A stretch of DNA of 64,000 bases from Lethocerus indicus (GCA_019843655.1 JACDQD010000005.1:2197575-2261574), one strand, 5' to 3'. Counted from the stretch's first letter, positions 48,567 through 60,830 are shown. Program-made: numbers and translations. The notes: generated from the sequence alone by a model not told the origin.

Positions 48567-49085
48567 GTATGTAATTATCTTCATTTTCCTTTTTAAATGC
48601 CTATTATAATTTCAAATAAAATATAAAGAAAGAGGAATGACCAATTGAGAGAATATTTATAGTTTTTTCTTCTGTACAAGTTGAACCGTGGGGTCTCAAG
48701 GCGAGTAAAAAAGGTGGCCGGGGGAGGAAGAGACCTTGATTGGAGTGCCTTGTAACACTGAATTTGAATAAGGGAAATATGCACAGTGGGACTGAGCGGG
48801 GGGGGGTATATGGTTGATAATCTCTGGTAATTGGCCTATGGAACAGTGCATTAGTACCGGACTGCGTGCCAGCCGAGGCGTGTACATTGTTCTCACAGTG
48901 AGGAGGGGTACATCGACACCATGAGAACGACTCCCATTTACCTTGACACTAGTCTCCGTCTCTATGTCACGATGTATTGAGTCCATAAATCGATTATATC
49001 CACGCATTTATCTTAGGGCCGGTAGATCATTTAACAATTCCAGGTTAAAAATCCAATTTTTTTTTGACGCTCCAAAACAGGATGC
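48567..49085. other. No gene seen
   Basis: No coding signal. A minus-strand frame at 48696-49007 has no domain. Confidence 0.4.
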
Positions 49086-49087
49086 CC

Positions 49088-49140
49088 CCCCGGCCGAAAC
49101 CGGTCTAGGAAAACAGCAAACCCGCAGACAGGAGAGCGCA
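49088..49140 (+). mobile_element. Hammerhead repeat remnant
   Basis: GGCCGAAACCGGTCTAGG followed by AAAACAGCAAACCCGCAGACAGGAGA aligns with the family tail. The 5' CTGAAGA core is replaced by C-rich sequence. Confidence 0.5.
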
Positions 49141-49299
49141 AAATCATGAGAGCCATGCTGAAGATGTCGAGGCCGGTAATTCATTGGTTTTGACTTGGGA
49201 TAGGTCCCGTGTTGGTCAGTTTCTGCAGTCAGCAGTAGTTTAACCTTTAGCGGTAGTTTAACCTGCGAGCAGTAAACGGCGCTGGCAATACAATAAATC

Positions 49300-49550
49300 A
49301 GACGGATGCATAAAACATTCGATCACGTTCGGAGCCCCGCCGAACGTATATTAGGGTTAGCGTCGCGTGTACGGTCGTATCGTCCCCCGGGGGAGGCTTT
49401 ACGACCCCTGGAAGCCGGGTCCCAATTTCGCGTTATCGCGTACTCCGTCATTCGGCCGAGGACGTTAACTGTTTCGGTTCATTAGGCGCGGGAAAACTAC
49501 CTCAGGCCGTATAATGTTTTTCACTCGTGCGTCTCGAGGCACGACAGCGT
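49300..49550. promoter_or_regulatory. CpG-rich patch with nested palindromes (speculative regulatory)
   Basis: ACGTTCGG-AGCCCCG-CCGAACGT at 49325-49347 is a perfect 8-bp stem. TCCCCCGGGGGA at 49383-49394 is a perfect palindrome nested within GGTCGTA...TACGACC arms (49373-49379, 49400-49406). CpG is unusually frequent throughout. No coding signal. Confidence 0.3.
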
Positions 49551-51561
49551 GTGTTGTTACCATGGCAGTTATTGTGGTCATCGCTATTTTACAAATTGAT
49601 GTAGCATTTCATTGTAAAAGTAATAAAAAAAAATTAGGATTCATATTATTCATTACATTATATGCACATAAAATTTGTATACGGGTAGTATAGATAAACT
49701 CTCGAATACTAAATTTCCAGAATGAGTGTTTACTACAAAATTATAACCGAAATATTATATAACCGAAAAACGCGAATTGTCATAAAATAGGTTCATGAAA
49801 CCCGACTACGAGAGGTTGGTCCATTTTGGCTAATCAAATTTGGTCTCTCTTATTCTGTCGAGGTTGTGCGAGAGTTTGTAAAATCTGTTGAGACCGTCTA
49901 TACTAATATCTGTGTTAATGTATTGTATCGATTAATTAAAATAAGTTTAATACCTAATAAATTGGGACATTTGGAATCATTATATCTATCTAGATTGGCG
50001 GCTCCGAAAGATTTATGGTCGCATTAATGATCCATTTATTTAATACATTTTTGTGACTGAAGTCCGTTATGTTAATGTTGTGAATTACTCCAATACATGT
50101 AATGGTTTACGTCCTATTCTATTCGGTGTACGAACGTAAATTTTAACTAGTCGTGGGGAGTACTACTGGTATGGTGCAGTGATAGCCAGATTGGGAAGAC
50201 AAATTTAGAAATTCCTTTTAATTTGTGGTATTTTTATAACAGATGGAATTGAGTTTTTCTTTTGGATTTCAAGGGGGGGGGAGAGGGCCATATAAAAAAA
50301 TTCGCGATCCCTCGCAAATAAAAAATAAATAAATCTCCGAATCGATTTCTCCCTCTCCCCTCCCACGAGCCGCGTTGTTTTAAAACGAGTTCTACTAAAA
50401 TGGCAATGGCGGGCCCCTGTTCAGGAGAGCCTAAAAACCCCCCTCTGTTGTTGTGTTGCTTCAAGTCGGTCCCCATATAAGGGCGCCGGTTCCACGCACA
50501 CAGTGCATACACACCACAGTAGGTATATCCCACACACATATCTACAACGAGTAAACCTTCTGTAAACGTTATCACTTACATACGGATACTGCATACGGCA
50601 GTCTCCAGGAGCGCGACATTTGTATTGTGTCACTTACAAAATCCTGCGAAAATTATCCAGTGAATATTTCTTAGTATCCGGTGTAATAAATATATACACA
50701 GAAAAAATCATTATGAAAATATAAACATAAAACGGTTCTTAATTGAAATAATTCATAAAGCTTTTGATATTAGTTTACCAAAGAAATCTTCTTTCTATCA
50801 TTCAAGATTCTTTCTATCATAAAAATAATGTCAACAAATTATTCCCTTCGTGAATTACTCAATACATTCACAATGTATTATAATATTGTATTATACTAAA
50901 TTTTAGGTTCAAGTTCTATATAAATTTAATGTTTCCCTGGCACCTAGAAAAAACTAAATTTTGCACGACGGCCTCTGTTAGATTATTACAAAAAATTCTG
51001 TCCATTATTAAAATTAATGTTGAAATACTTTGATAAAATATAAACCTAATGTATAAATTATTCGAAGTTGTTCAGTTTTCATTCATACGAATTGTTTTTT
51101 TATTTGTAAATTTTTAAAAATTGGATGAATTCAGCCCTAGTTGTACATAGAGAGACCCCAAATATGTATGTGTTTTGTTGCATATGCAGTACCCCCGAGG
51201 GGGCAACTCCGCGATCCCGCTCCCCCATTTCCCATTTTAAGTGAGCGGTTAGTTCAAAAGGTCAAGGAGCTTAACCAACACTCAGCCGTAGCGCGCAGCC
51301 GTAGACGCACTCCGAACACACTTGGACCGAACACTTACACTCAGGAATGAGAAAGTGTAGTCAATATAAAGTTTGAAGGAGAAGTGGTGGATGGGGGGGG
51401 GGGGAATCGCCTAAAAGGTCGGTTCTAACAAAACCGATATGACTTTATCGGCTTTTAAATTTCGTTTATTTCCAAGACCATCTTTTGCTTCCCAAGAGCT
51501 AGGTTTCCAATACATTCGCTTGGCTATTATTGATGTCTCGACTTCTAAGTGTTTATGTGTA

Positions 51562-51565
<4 letters not shown>
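49551..51565. other. No gene seen
   Basis: AT-rich. Includes a run of 12 G at 51393-51404. The 113-codon frame at 50234-50575 has no domain. Confidence 0.4.

Positions 51566-51598
<33 letters not shown>
51566..51598. repeat. (TA)n microsatellite
   Basis: About 16 TA units. Confidence 0.95.
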
Positions 51599-51600
<2 letters not shown>

Positions 51601-52084
51601 CATTTTTTATATAGAAACAGATCCTGAAAATTTAAATTAACGAAAAAGTGAGAAAATGTAGCATTTTTTGATACTTTTGAATTCAAGGAAGGTTATTAAA
51701 AAAATAGAATTCTTTTTCGAGTCGTTTTGGTTGAAAAACAGGAGCTATATGCTGAAGATGGGTATTTTAATTAAGCTAAACGCTTATGTTAGCGAATATT
51801 ATTCATAAAAATTAGCCTGTAATGAATCTGAGAAATAATCTATGTAATTGTTTTATATAGAAGAAGTGACTGTAGTTTGTTGTTCGCTGCAAATAATTGG
51901 TCTGAAGTTATCTAATGTCCACAACTTTTGGGGACTATCTGTTGTTTTTAGTGCTTTAATGAGTGTTGGAATAGGCCTACTAAAAGTGTTAAATATACTT
52001 CACTTATTATGCATTATTTGACCGTACGAAGCAACGCAGAATTATGAGTAAGGTTTGTTCAATTATTTATTTAAAAAATCCGAG
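51599..52084. other. No gene seen; AT-rich
   Basis: No recognisable feature. Confidence 0.45.
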
Positions 52085-52400
52085 ATTTATACGTATATTG
52101 CCGTCTGACCGCTTGTAAACGGCATATTTCCGCGACCATTTAAATGCCGTATTCCGACTGGCTGCCAATAACGTCGGACATTACACGTGTGTATTAATAT
52201 TTATAAATTCCCGGCGTTTATCATCCTCGAGGGTTATTTATTTCCGAAACCGGCGAGGCGAGGCCGCTGGGTGGTATTTCTGCCGTAATCTTTAATGTCG
52301 CCTCCCTCAAAGCGCAGTTCCACTCGGAAGATTCCTTGACCTTTCCCGACGGTAGAAGTCATCGAATGCTTTTAAAGGGACTTCATCTCCCGGCTAAGTC
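52085..52400. promoter_or_regulatory. Candidate conserved regulatory element (speculative)
   Basis: CpG-retaining block with TTGTAAACGGC, AACGTCGGACATTACACGTG, GGCGTTTATCATCC and GGTTATTTATTTCCG. The style resembles the blocks at 56.5 and 57.4 kb. Based on composition and word content only. Confidence 0.2.
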
Positions 52401-52496
52401 CTCCTCTATCCGAAGCTAGCGCCAATCGTCCCGCAGTTAACCGCCAGAGCCCGATAACCTATCGTTCCCCCGTTCTGTTTACGTTTTTATTTATAT

Positions 52497-52498
<2 letters not shown>

Positions 52499-52535
<37 letters not shown>
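52499..52535. repeat. (TA)n microsatellite
   Basis: About 18 AT units. Confidence 0.95.
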
Positions 52536-52538
<3 letters not shown>

Positions 52539-53589
52539 TAGTTCAGCAGTTTATTATATATTTAATCATATATCTCTATAGCAAATTGAATTTTCTTGTA
52601 TTTTAGCTCGGAGATTATTAGTTATTATGAGCATTATTACATTCATAAACACTTGGCAGGTCTGAACCTGCCGCTTACCATCTCGCTTTTTTCCAATACC
52701 CCATTCCATTGGCAGTGCTGACAGGTAGCTGTTACGCTAGGATAGCTCTGTTTGTTATTCGGATAATCGAAGAAAATGCGAAATCTGGGCTTACAATTAA
52801 ATACACTATAGTATGTCACAAGTGTGAATTTCCAATGAAAATGTGGAAATACTCCGTGACCTACCGAATATAGAATGAAAATTGCTTGATAGATTTATTG
52901 CAATCATTTAAATATGAAAAAACACTTTAAATTGTAGTAGGTAGATTTTAATTTTCAACTAACATAAAAATGAAATCATCCCCGAGAACTACCGGTAGCT
53001 CGCGATCAACGGTTCGTCAACGCCTGGTGTATACCTTACGGTTGAATATCGGACGTTGATTATTTAAATACGTAATACTTTTTTGTTGCTTTGCCATAAA
53101 ACAGATTAAATGTTAATTATAAGCGTGTTTTACGCGATTTTAATTTTGTTCAGGACCGAACGAGCCTCGGAGACAATCTAAATTACTGGAGTGCTTTAAA
53201 AAAAACTTAACTTGGGGCTTGATGGCCCGAAGCAGGGCGGAGGAGGAGTGGGCGAAGTTCGCATGACTGGCGGTCGTAAATCGGTACCGGTTTCGTTTTA
53301 TTCTGCGTTTAGCCGGGCCATTGTCTCCGCCCCTCCTAAAAACGAATTTCAAGTTCACGAACACACGAGCCAGATCGGTATCTCAAGTGCGTTTCACGAT
53401 TGCGGTCACTTAGCCAGAATGAAAAACTTAATTGGATTGACACGCGGACAGTTGGGCGTGTTTGGTTGGGTGGGACCGTCCCCTAGGAATACTGCACACT
53501 ATATATAAAAATATTTTCAGCTTATAACACTAATGAAAACCCTTCGCAAGTACTAATACATTAACTGTATTTTATATATGCCACTGAAG
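52536..53589. other. No gene seen
   Basis: CpG-richer at 53220-53480. The open frame there has no domain. Confidence 0.4.
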
Positions 53590-53665
53590 ACAGTTCCTTC
53601 CAGTAATAATATTACTGACGATGGCGAAAAGCGGAAATCTGTCTAAGTTGGAGAAAGAAAATCAC
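53590..53665 (+). mobile_element. Diverged hammerhead repeat
   Basis: ATTA-CTGACGA (53611-53621), T, GGC-GAAAA-GC, then GGAAATCTGTC-TAA. CTGACGA satisfies the CUGANGA core and ATT/TAA could pair as stem I, but stem II and stem III are weakened. Confidence 0.45.
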
Positions 53666-54679
53666 CGGATAGAATGGTGATAGAATTCGGGACATTCTAC
53701 GGATAAAAACTTCGTATGTGAAGTTCGAGGTATTAAGAATACTCTTAAATTTTGAGTATTTCACACCAACTATTCTTAAGGACGAGTACTTCGGTTTATG
53801 TGTTTATTATACCTAGTTTTAGGTGTGGATTTTAAAGCGAATCAATATTGATTGTAGCCTCTGTCTATTTTTTACAAACTTTTTACTCCTTAAATGAATT
53901 AATTAATGCATACAGACGTAACAAAATATTTATAAATTAATGCCACTGAATATAAAATTCGAACAGTCTGTATATATCTGATTAAAATTTTACTAGTAAT
54001 TTACTAACTTATGGGGAACGAAAGAACGCAAAAATATTATTAATAATATCGCTAATTAATGACGTGTATATACATGAGGTGAGGTTCATCTGCAGGTTTC
54101 ATCTATCAGTCATTATTAAAATTTGATCCAGAATACAATACATCTTAATTTAATATCTCCAAGAAGATAAGAGGAAAACAAAGATCCTGAAGAATACAAC
54201 AATAATGTGAAGTATTAGACCGAGGCGGAGGACAACAGTAGAGTAACCGGGAGTGATACTTGAGCGAGCTCGTCGCGAACAATGAATGAGTCAAGGGGTT
54301 GTAATTCTACACCCCCGTCCCCAGTTTCCGTTCCATACACCAAGATGATACCCCGCAATCGCCCGTTGCCCGCCTCCTAATATGACACGCTCTCTTTACC
54401 CTCTACACTCAGAACCATGGCCACACACACACACACACATTCGCGAGAATTAACATGGATTTTCATACGGAACTCACGGTATTCTTTCGGCGGTATGAAC
54501 ATTGTTCAATCATCATATTGTTCGAAATTAAATTGCATTGCGCGCCACTGGATCCAGAATTTATAGCCATTAGATCAGAATAATGTAGCGACCTTTCGAA
54601 TATTACTGTACATGTAACAATTACAACTAACTGTTAAAAAAAAACTATTTTTTACTGAATTTGCGAATATCGATTAGTA

Positions 54680-54682
<3 letters not shown>
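53666..54682. other. No gene seen
   Basis: AT-rich, with (CA)n at 54422-54440. Confidence 0.45.

Positions 54683-54716
<34 letters not shown>
54683..54716. repeat. (TA)n microsatellite
   Basis: About 17 TA units, ending next to the mariner element. Confidence 0.95.
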
Positions 54717-54726
<10 letters not shown>

Positions 54727-54728
<2 letters not shown>

Positions 54729-55244
54729 GAGGGGTCCAAAAAAATGTATCCACTATTTATAAGTCCATAACTTGCAAACTAATTGACGGAGTTGTCTCAT
54801 TTTTGGTAGTGTTATAGTTTGTAATTCCGGCAATCGCCATACAAGCGTGTTTTATGGCTTATCTCGACAAAAATCTACCAGGAAGATGGATAGGCCGTAG
54901 AGGTGGTGTAGAGTATCCACCACGTTCCCCAGACTTAACTCCTCTGGACTTTTACCTCTGGGAGGGAACACTAAAGGACGTCGTTTATCGACAAAAGCCA
55001 CGCACATTGGATGAACTTCGAGAATCCATTCATGTGCAAATATCCGACTGAACACGTTGCATTCAGTAGTTGTTGCTGCAGTTGGGCGGCATCGTTTCTG
55101 TGCGGATGTTAAGGGTGACCATTTCGAACAACTACAGTGATATCTTTAAGTTGGACTTTAAGCCACGCTTTCACCAAAAATGAGACAACTCCGTCAATTA
55201 GTTATGGACTGTTAAACAGTGGATACATTTTTTGGACCCCTCTG
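54727..55244 (+). mobile_element. Internally deleted Tc1/mariner element, 518 bp
   Basis: Both ends carry CAGAGGGGTCC inverted repeats flanked by TA (54725-54726 and 55245-55246), the target-site duplication of this superfamily. The inverted repeats extend about 80 bases with small indels: GTATCCACT, GTCCATAACT, and AATTGACGGAGTTGTCTCATTTTTGGT on both sides. Only the last part of the transposase remains between them, so most of the coding region was lost by internal deletion, a typical route to a non-autonomous derivative. The well-matched ends suggest fairly recent insertion compared with the other relics here. Confidence 0.9.
54854..55140 (+). pseudogene. Mariner-type transposase C-terminal fragment
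   Basis: The frame from 54854 reads 'MAYLDKNLPGRWIGRR' and then 'PPRSPDLTPLDFYLW', the block carrying the third catalytic Asp of the DDD transposases of mariner-like elements, followed by 'KPRTLDELRESIH'. It stops at 55049. A one-base shift restores a tail reading 'LHSVVVAAVGRRHRFCADV' and ending in 'GDHFEQLQ' at 55138. The DNA-binding domain and the first two catalytic acids are absent. The starting ATG is probably an internal Met. It is broken by deletion and frameshift and could not move itself. Confidence 0.85.
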
Positions 55245-55246
55245 TA

Positions 55247-56479
55247 TACATACAGCAAGAAACAATTTCTTGCAAAAAAAGTTTGTACTATCCTGAGGTA
55301 GTTGTTTTTGTATTATGTCCCCCAAAAACGAAGAGAACTACACCTCATAATATTACACATCAGACATACTAAACTATCGTATTTTTCAAAAATGAGACAA
55401 TATATTTTGGGACGCATAAAGCCCGTTTGGTTCGCGGTACGTCTTTCAAATTTACGATGAAGTAGAATTTCACGAAGACTGCAAAAAATAAAATAGAAAT
55501 AGAAGAATAATAAAAATAGAATATCGGTGATGTGACTCATTCAAGTCAGCCTATCCTGAAAATATTCAGGTAAAGGTTTCCTAGCGTTCGGAGCATTATT
55601 AAAATATAAAGTAAACCCGAAAGTTACTATTATTTTCCAGTCGGCTGTAAGAAATCGGGGAAACCGTCTGGATCCATTAGTAGTGTTAAAGTTAAAGCAC
55701 AATTTGTTTCCATCGCCAGTGTCCCTGGGAGCGTTTACCCCGAGCAGGTACCTACCCTGCTAAACCCGAGCACTCGGGGAGCTGTAACTACAATTGGATT
55801 TTTGCGAGGCTTCGCCCCTACCTGGCCAAACGGAGCGGGAAACGCCGTCACCTGTCTGCATTAAACAACAGGTGCTTCCAGTTCCGCTTCCTTTTATTTC
55901 TTCGTAAAAAAAAAACGGGATAATCTTCGGCGTGCAAGCGGTTCTCGCATTTCAGCTAGTGGCGAAATTAACTATTGTACAGCTTATCGGCTTATAAGGT
56001 ACATGCTTATCGGCTCCTTAAAATATAAATAATTTTCTGGATCAGAAATACCAGATATTTTCCGTCGACTATGCTTAAAATATGAGCAGTATTGTATGAT
56101 TATGAACACGTATGTTCTAGTCTAGAACTTCAGGAATTTGATTTATGTTTTTCCCCTGGAAATGAGATCTGTTCAGTCACTGTGCTAATATTTACTCCTA
56201 AAATATAATAGTTATTGAAGGAATATAATGTTTAATTTTTTGAAATAGCTTACTTATGTTTATTTAGCGTCAATCAATTTAGTAATAGATAGATGTATTT
56301 AGATAGGCATTGTTATATAGGGATTTTATTCGCACACAGAATTTTATGTTCGAATCTGTATTTTTAGATTATTTTTTCAAATCAACAGTGTAATACGTAC
56401 AAGCGCCATTAATATACGAGTGCAAACGGTTAAATGTATCACATATTCTTCAAATGAGTAACTTTTGTCCGACTTATTC
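55247..56479. other. No gene seen
   Basis: AT-rich with a CpG-richer patch at 55660-55870. AG|GTAAAG at 55568 lacks a good pyrimidine tract. Confidence 0.4.
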
Positions 56480-56800
56480 AAATGAGTAACGTTTGTCCGC
56501 TATCTTTATATGTTTTATGCGACGGATAAACGCCGAAGTAGGTCTGGAAATATTTTATACACCGTGTCCACCAGCCTGTACTTTTTCATCCGTATTGAAA
56601 TACCGGTTTACATTGTTATTACCTTCGCTTTGATATTTAAATTCTAACTTGAAATCATTCCTCGAGCCTATTCCGCATTTACGAACACGATAGTTGTTTT
56701 AGCGACCGTTTATAATCCAATAAATAAACGGATATCGTACGCTGTTTATGCGGAAAATGACGCGCTTACAGCCGCTCGTAGGCGTCGCGCAGTTAATCAA
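56480..56800. promoter_or_regulatory. Candidate conserved regulatory element (speculative)
   Basis: CCGTTTAT-AATCCAATAA-ATAAACGG at 56706-56731 is a perfect 8-bp inverted repeat. Nearby are GTTTATGCGG, TTTTATGCGACGG and ACATTGTTATTACC (Caudal/Hox-like). CpG-rich spacers. Confidence 0.25.
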
Positions 56801-57335
56801 CTTCGGGGTCCCCTACAGGTGACACTAAAAGAAAGACCTGTTCATTCGGACGCTTCCAATTCACCGCCTGCAAAATTCATTTTGTTGAACGTCCCATGCG
56901 GAAGGACATGCTAGATGAAAAGGAATTAATTAAATAAATCTCAATTCCTAATATAGCCGGACGTAAAAAAACGCATTATGTCTCCTATCACTCTAATCAA
57001 AATGGTTGAGTAATGGCACTTACAGTCACAATTTATTACACGCTCCGCCAATAAAACAACCACTTTCAAGTTTGAATTACACTTTAAAAAATATCGTGTC
57101 CAATCCTCAATGCAATAAATAGTGACAATAATGAGTTGTATCTGAAATCTCCTTCAGCCGATAGTAAAGAAATATTACATTCCGTACGAATGGAGATTCA
57201 TTCGGATATAAAAACTGAGTTTAGTACTATCTCAATTGCATCTCATAATTTTCATTACGGAACTTGTAGCCGCTAAATTCAAGTGGATAAAATATTTATG
57301 TATGACGTACCATACTGAAAATAAAGTAGAATTAC
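56801..57335. other. No gene seen
   Basis: AT-rich, no recognisable feature. Confidence 0.45.
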
Positions 57336-57359
57336 AAGTATTTTTTTCTTTTTAATTCC

Positions 57360-57860
57360 AGTTATCGTTATCGGCATAAAGCGTAAAATTCGGTCCGCGT
57401 TTATCGTGGTATTTCAAGATATAAGATAGACGGTTGTAGCGCGAACGAAATAGGAAGTCATTTCCGTTGTGCAATGGGCGCAACATTTATACATAATCGG
57501 ACGACCGATTGTTAAAAGTTTAATTTGAGGAAGCCCGGTAATTTTTTCTCTCTCTCTCTCTCTCTAATTGGTAATTCGATTGCAAGTGTATTAACACTTG
57601 CCTTCCGCTTTGTTAATCCGCGCCCGTGTGAAACCTACACTTGAACGCGGCGAGCATTTCCTTATTGGCTGTAAAATACTTTCTAGCTGGATTTATAGAG
57701 TTTGCTGCACCGGGTTGGCCCGGGTTTGGACCCGGGCGGCCGGAAAGTGGGGCGCGTTACGTTAATTAACATAAAAATAATAAAAAGTAACCGCGGTCAT
57801 AAAAACCGTTAATGGCGAACATTTCATTTGCTGAGAATAGGTAGTCCAAAGGGGGAATCA
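57360..57860. promoter_or_regulatory. Candidate conserved regulatory element with palindromes (speculative)
   Basis: GCAAGTGT-ATTA-ACACTTGC at 57582-57601 pairs two CAAGTG words (NK2-like or E-box). GCCCGGGT-TTGG-ACCCGGGC lies at 57718-57737 and GTTAATTAAC at 57761-57770, followed by GGTCATAAAAACCGTTAATGG. A (CT)n tract lies at 57547-57565. Composition is CpG-rich against AT-rich flanks. Confidence 0.3.
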
Positions 57861-59640
57861 TTTTCGGTCGTTCACCTCAGCAATATTATCATTTATGACT
57901 CATTTATGGCCAGTCTTTGGGTAATATTATTGAGAATGGCATAGGGTCGGAAACACTTTAAACTTACCTACTTGAGGCCATATAAAATTTAATATCGTAA
58001 TTTAAAAAGGATTGCACATTACATAAAACTAATAAAATAATAGCTCAATTATTGTTATAATCATTAATATTATATTATATATGCTTACTTATGCGTACGT
58101 GCTTGAAACAGTAATATTTATATAACAATTTGTCGTATAATCGGTATACAATAATCTTATTAGAGATTAGAGATACAATAATCTCTAATAACATCGACGT
58201 AACGTAATCGACGGTTTCCATCGATGGAATGACGGATACATAGCTATGTCTAACAATTAATTAATTAATTCTTCTTATCTGGAAAATGGAATAAGAATTA
58301 TTAAATATCGACAGTAAGGTATGCTACAGGAATTAGAACCGGGCCGAGTGTTTTTGAGTATAGGAATTCCTTGAAATTTCTAAAAAGAAATTCCTACCGA
58401 TACTACTAATCCTGCCGATATTAGTAAAAAGGCTACAGTTTAAATTTATATACATTAATAATATTCGTTGACTACAACTTTTTACCTGCTTCAACGAATA
58501 TAAAACGCTTAATTTCGCTGCGACTAATATTAAGGGAGGATCTACAGGAACAATAGTTCGGAGGGGGAGTATTTTCTCCAAAATACCAAATCTGGGACCG
58601 AATTTCGGAATGACAAACTTTTTCTCCATTGTGAATGAGAAACTACTAACGGGGCGAGCTGAAAACTGAAAACCCCTTGTTTTCTTGTCATCGCCGTCAT
58701 CACTGCCAGACACAGATTGTTATGTGTCTAACCATCGACCCCGAAACCCGAAAAGGTAGGTACGTTGAAAATTTGTTTTTCTTCTGTCGACGATGTTATA
58801 ATGAAAATTTACGGCCCATTAACGTTAAACGCATACTCGTTGAGTGCGTTTTTTTCAGATCTATAACAATTTATAACTCTATAAAAATTTGAATAATTGT
58901 AGAAATTTCGGCGATGTAAAATCTGTTTTTCTGTTCAAGCCACCGAAATTAACCGAATGAATTCATTTCACTTTTTTTTTATTTACCAATTGTTTAAAAG
59001 AAAACGTAAATTTTTGGAACTGCCTTTGGAGGGCAAATATATAACACTAAAATTTCTTGTTTTAAATACCGTCTCGTATACATAAATCAATAAAATTTTA
59101 ATAATGAATTTGTTTATTATTAATTCTCTAGAAGGAACAAAAAAATACATGAAATGTTACTGTCGTGGATTCTGTCTCCTCACTGAGGAGATACAAATAA
59201 CTGATAGTAAATTTCTTGATATTCGTTAATTAATTGTTACGTATAGTGCTAATAAAATACGTGCATAGCAAGCAACCGATACACTAAGAGTGAATTCTCA
59301 TTATCCTCAGTACTTTTAAATATATACCTTTTTTAGATACATGTATGTATACATCTTCCCAGCTACATCCCTCCATATTATAGTATTTTCGGTAAATGAA
59401 TTATTTTCTCGCCTGGTCTACGAATGGAAACGTTTTAACCTGCAGCGACACAGAAACCCATATCCCATACAAAGGAAACGTGACAGTGTGAAGAACACCA
59501 AGACCGTTTTACAGCCAATTAACAAGTCTGTTTTGTAGAGGGGCGATCCGACATGTTTACAGTGTTGGGGCCGACCGGAATCGTGATCTACGCCGGTTAG
59601 TTCTCATCCCGTTTCTCGAGCGCGTTAATTCCCTTTCTAA
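57861..59640. other. No gene seen; inverted repeats near 58157-58229
   Basis: TTATTAGAGATT and AATCTCTAATAA (58157-58168, 58180-58191) form a perfect 12-bp stem. TTCCATCGATGGAA (58216-58229) is a perfect palindrome. The 126-codon minus-strand frame at 58333-58713 has no domain. Confidence 0.4.
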
Positions 59641-60408
59641 AAAGATAATCCCGTCTTTCTTTCTCCTTCTCCCTCTTTCTCTCGCTGGCGCGGAGACTTT
59701 CTAATGGCCGCCGTGAAAAGTTCAGCCCCCTCCGGAGACGTCGACCGAACGCTAAGTTCCGTTCAGTCGTTACGGAAAAGAAGAAGAGGAAGCTCGAGAA
59801 AAAATTGGAAGCGGACGACGAGTAGACTATTGGGCGCGGGGGAAGGGAAAGAGCTGTTATCGGTACGAATGGAAAGTTCGAACAGTCGGTCCCATTATAT
59901 TATAAGGTCCACTCTCCAGAGTAAAAGACCGGCTTAAATCACTTTTACGGTCCATCAGTTCGAGAAGTCCGAGAAGAAAATTCCTACGGGGATTCTCGCG
60001 AGAGAAAAGTCCCTCATTCATATTTATTGAAAGTATTGTCGATCGGGGGAAAAAAGAGTTGGAAATCGAATGAAAAACCGGAAAGGCTTCGGACAAGGGG
60101 GCCGAGACCACTTCGGGGCTCTTACCCGACTAATGGAGACGTCGACTAATCGAATTATTTCAGGCCATCTCGCACAATGTTATATACCCCCTCTGGAACC
60201 AACCCCCTAATTGTATTCCAGTTCTATTATTGGAGCCAATGAGTACAATATTCGAAACACTCTCTTTGCATATCTGTGCTCACGCTTATGACCGAATTCG
60301 CGTAATAAATTTTCAAAATTTGTAGAACGATTAATTTTTATCAGGTCAGATAAAAAAAATGGAATGAAAGGTGCTGAAATAACAGGTGCGTTACATATGA
60401 TAGTGCGT
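59641..60408. other. No gene seen; purine-rich patch
   Basis: CpG- and purine-rich DNA at 59690-60110 with overlapping Arg/Ser-rich frames on both strands, none recognisable. Confidence 0.4.
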
Positions 60409-60411
60409 CCG

Positions 60412-60437
60412 AAAGAACGAAACCGGTCTAGTCTAAA
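60412..60437 (+). mobile_element. Hammerhead repeat remnant
   Basis: GAAACCGGTCTAG at 60419-60431 matches the conserved 3' half exactly. Nothing of the 5' core remains. Confidence 0.35.
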
Positions 60438-60830
60438 ATAAGATATTTGAGATAAATTAATAGATAAAGGTGTTTTTTTTAATAATGTAGTGACTTTAAG
60501 GTTAATTAAAAACGAGAGAGATTATATCGCGAGATGCTTCGATAGTACAACATATGTGTCCCAAAGACACCATATGACATTAAAATATGCAATAATAGTA
60601 ATTAACTAGTTTATTATTGTTAATCTCGTACTCACGATTTCAATAAAAATAAACGAAATACTAATTTCGCATTAGTTTTGTCCTAGAAAAGCAGTCTTAT
60701 CTACGGCAATGGGGTTGACAATTTCAGTTATTTGTTTTGTGCAAGTATCCCACGTCAAAGCCGATATGTCTAATTATAAATAATAATTCTAGCGAGCCTG
60801 TCTTAAAAGGTAATTGATATCGATGCAGTC

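Noticed and set aside
57335..57360. TTTTTTTCTTTTTAATTCCAG 3' splice-like site
   Set aside because: Not followed by a 5' splice site, and the longest frame after it closes within about 22 codons; no partner site seen.
57960..57980. Minus-strand CAAGTAG|GTAAGTTT
   Set aside because: Lacks a pyrimidine tract upstream on that strand.
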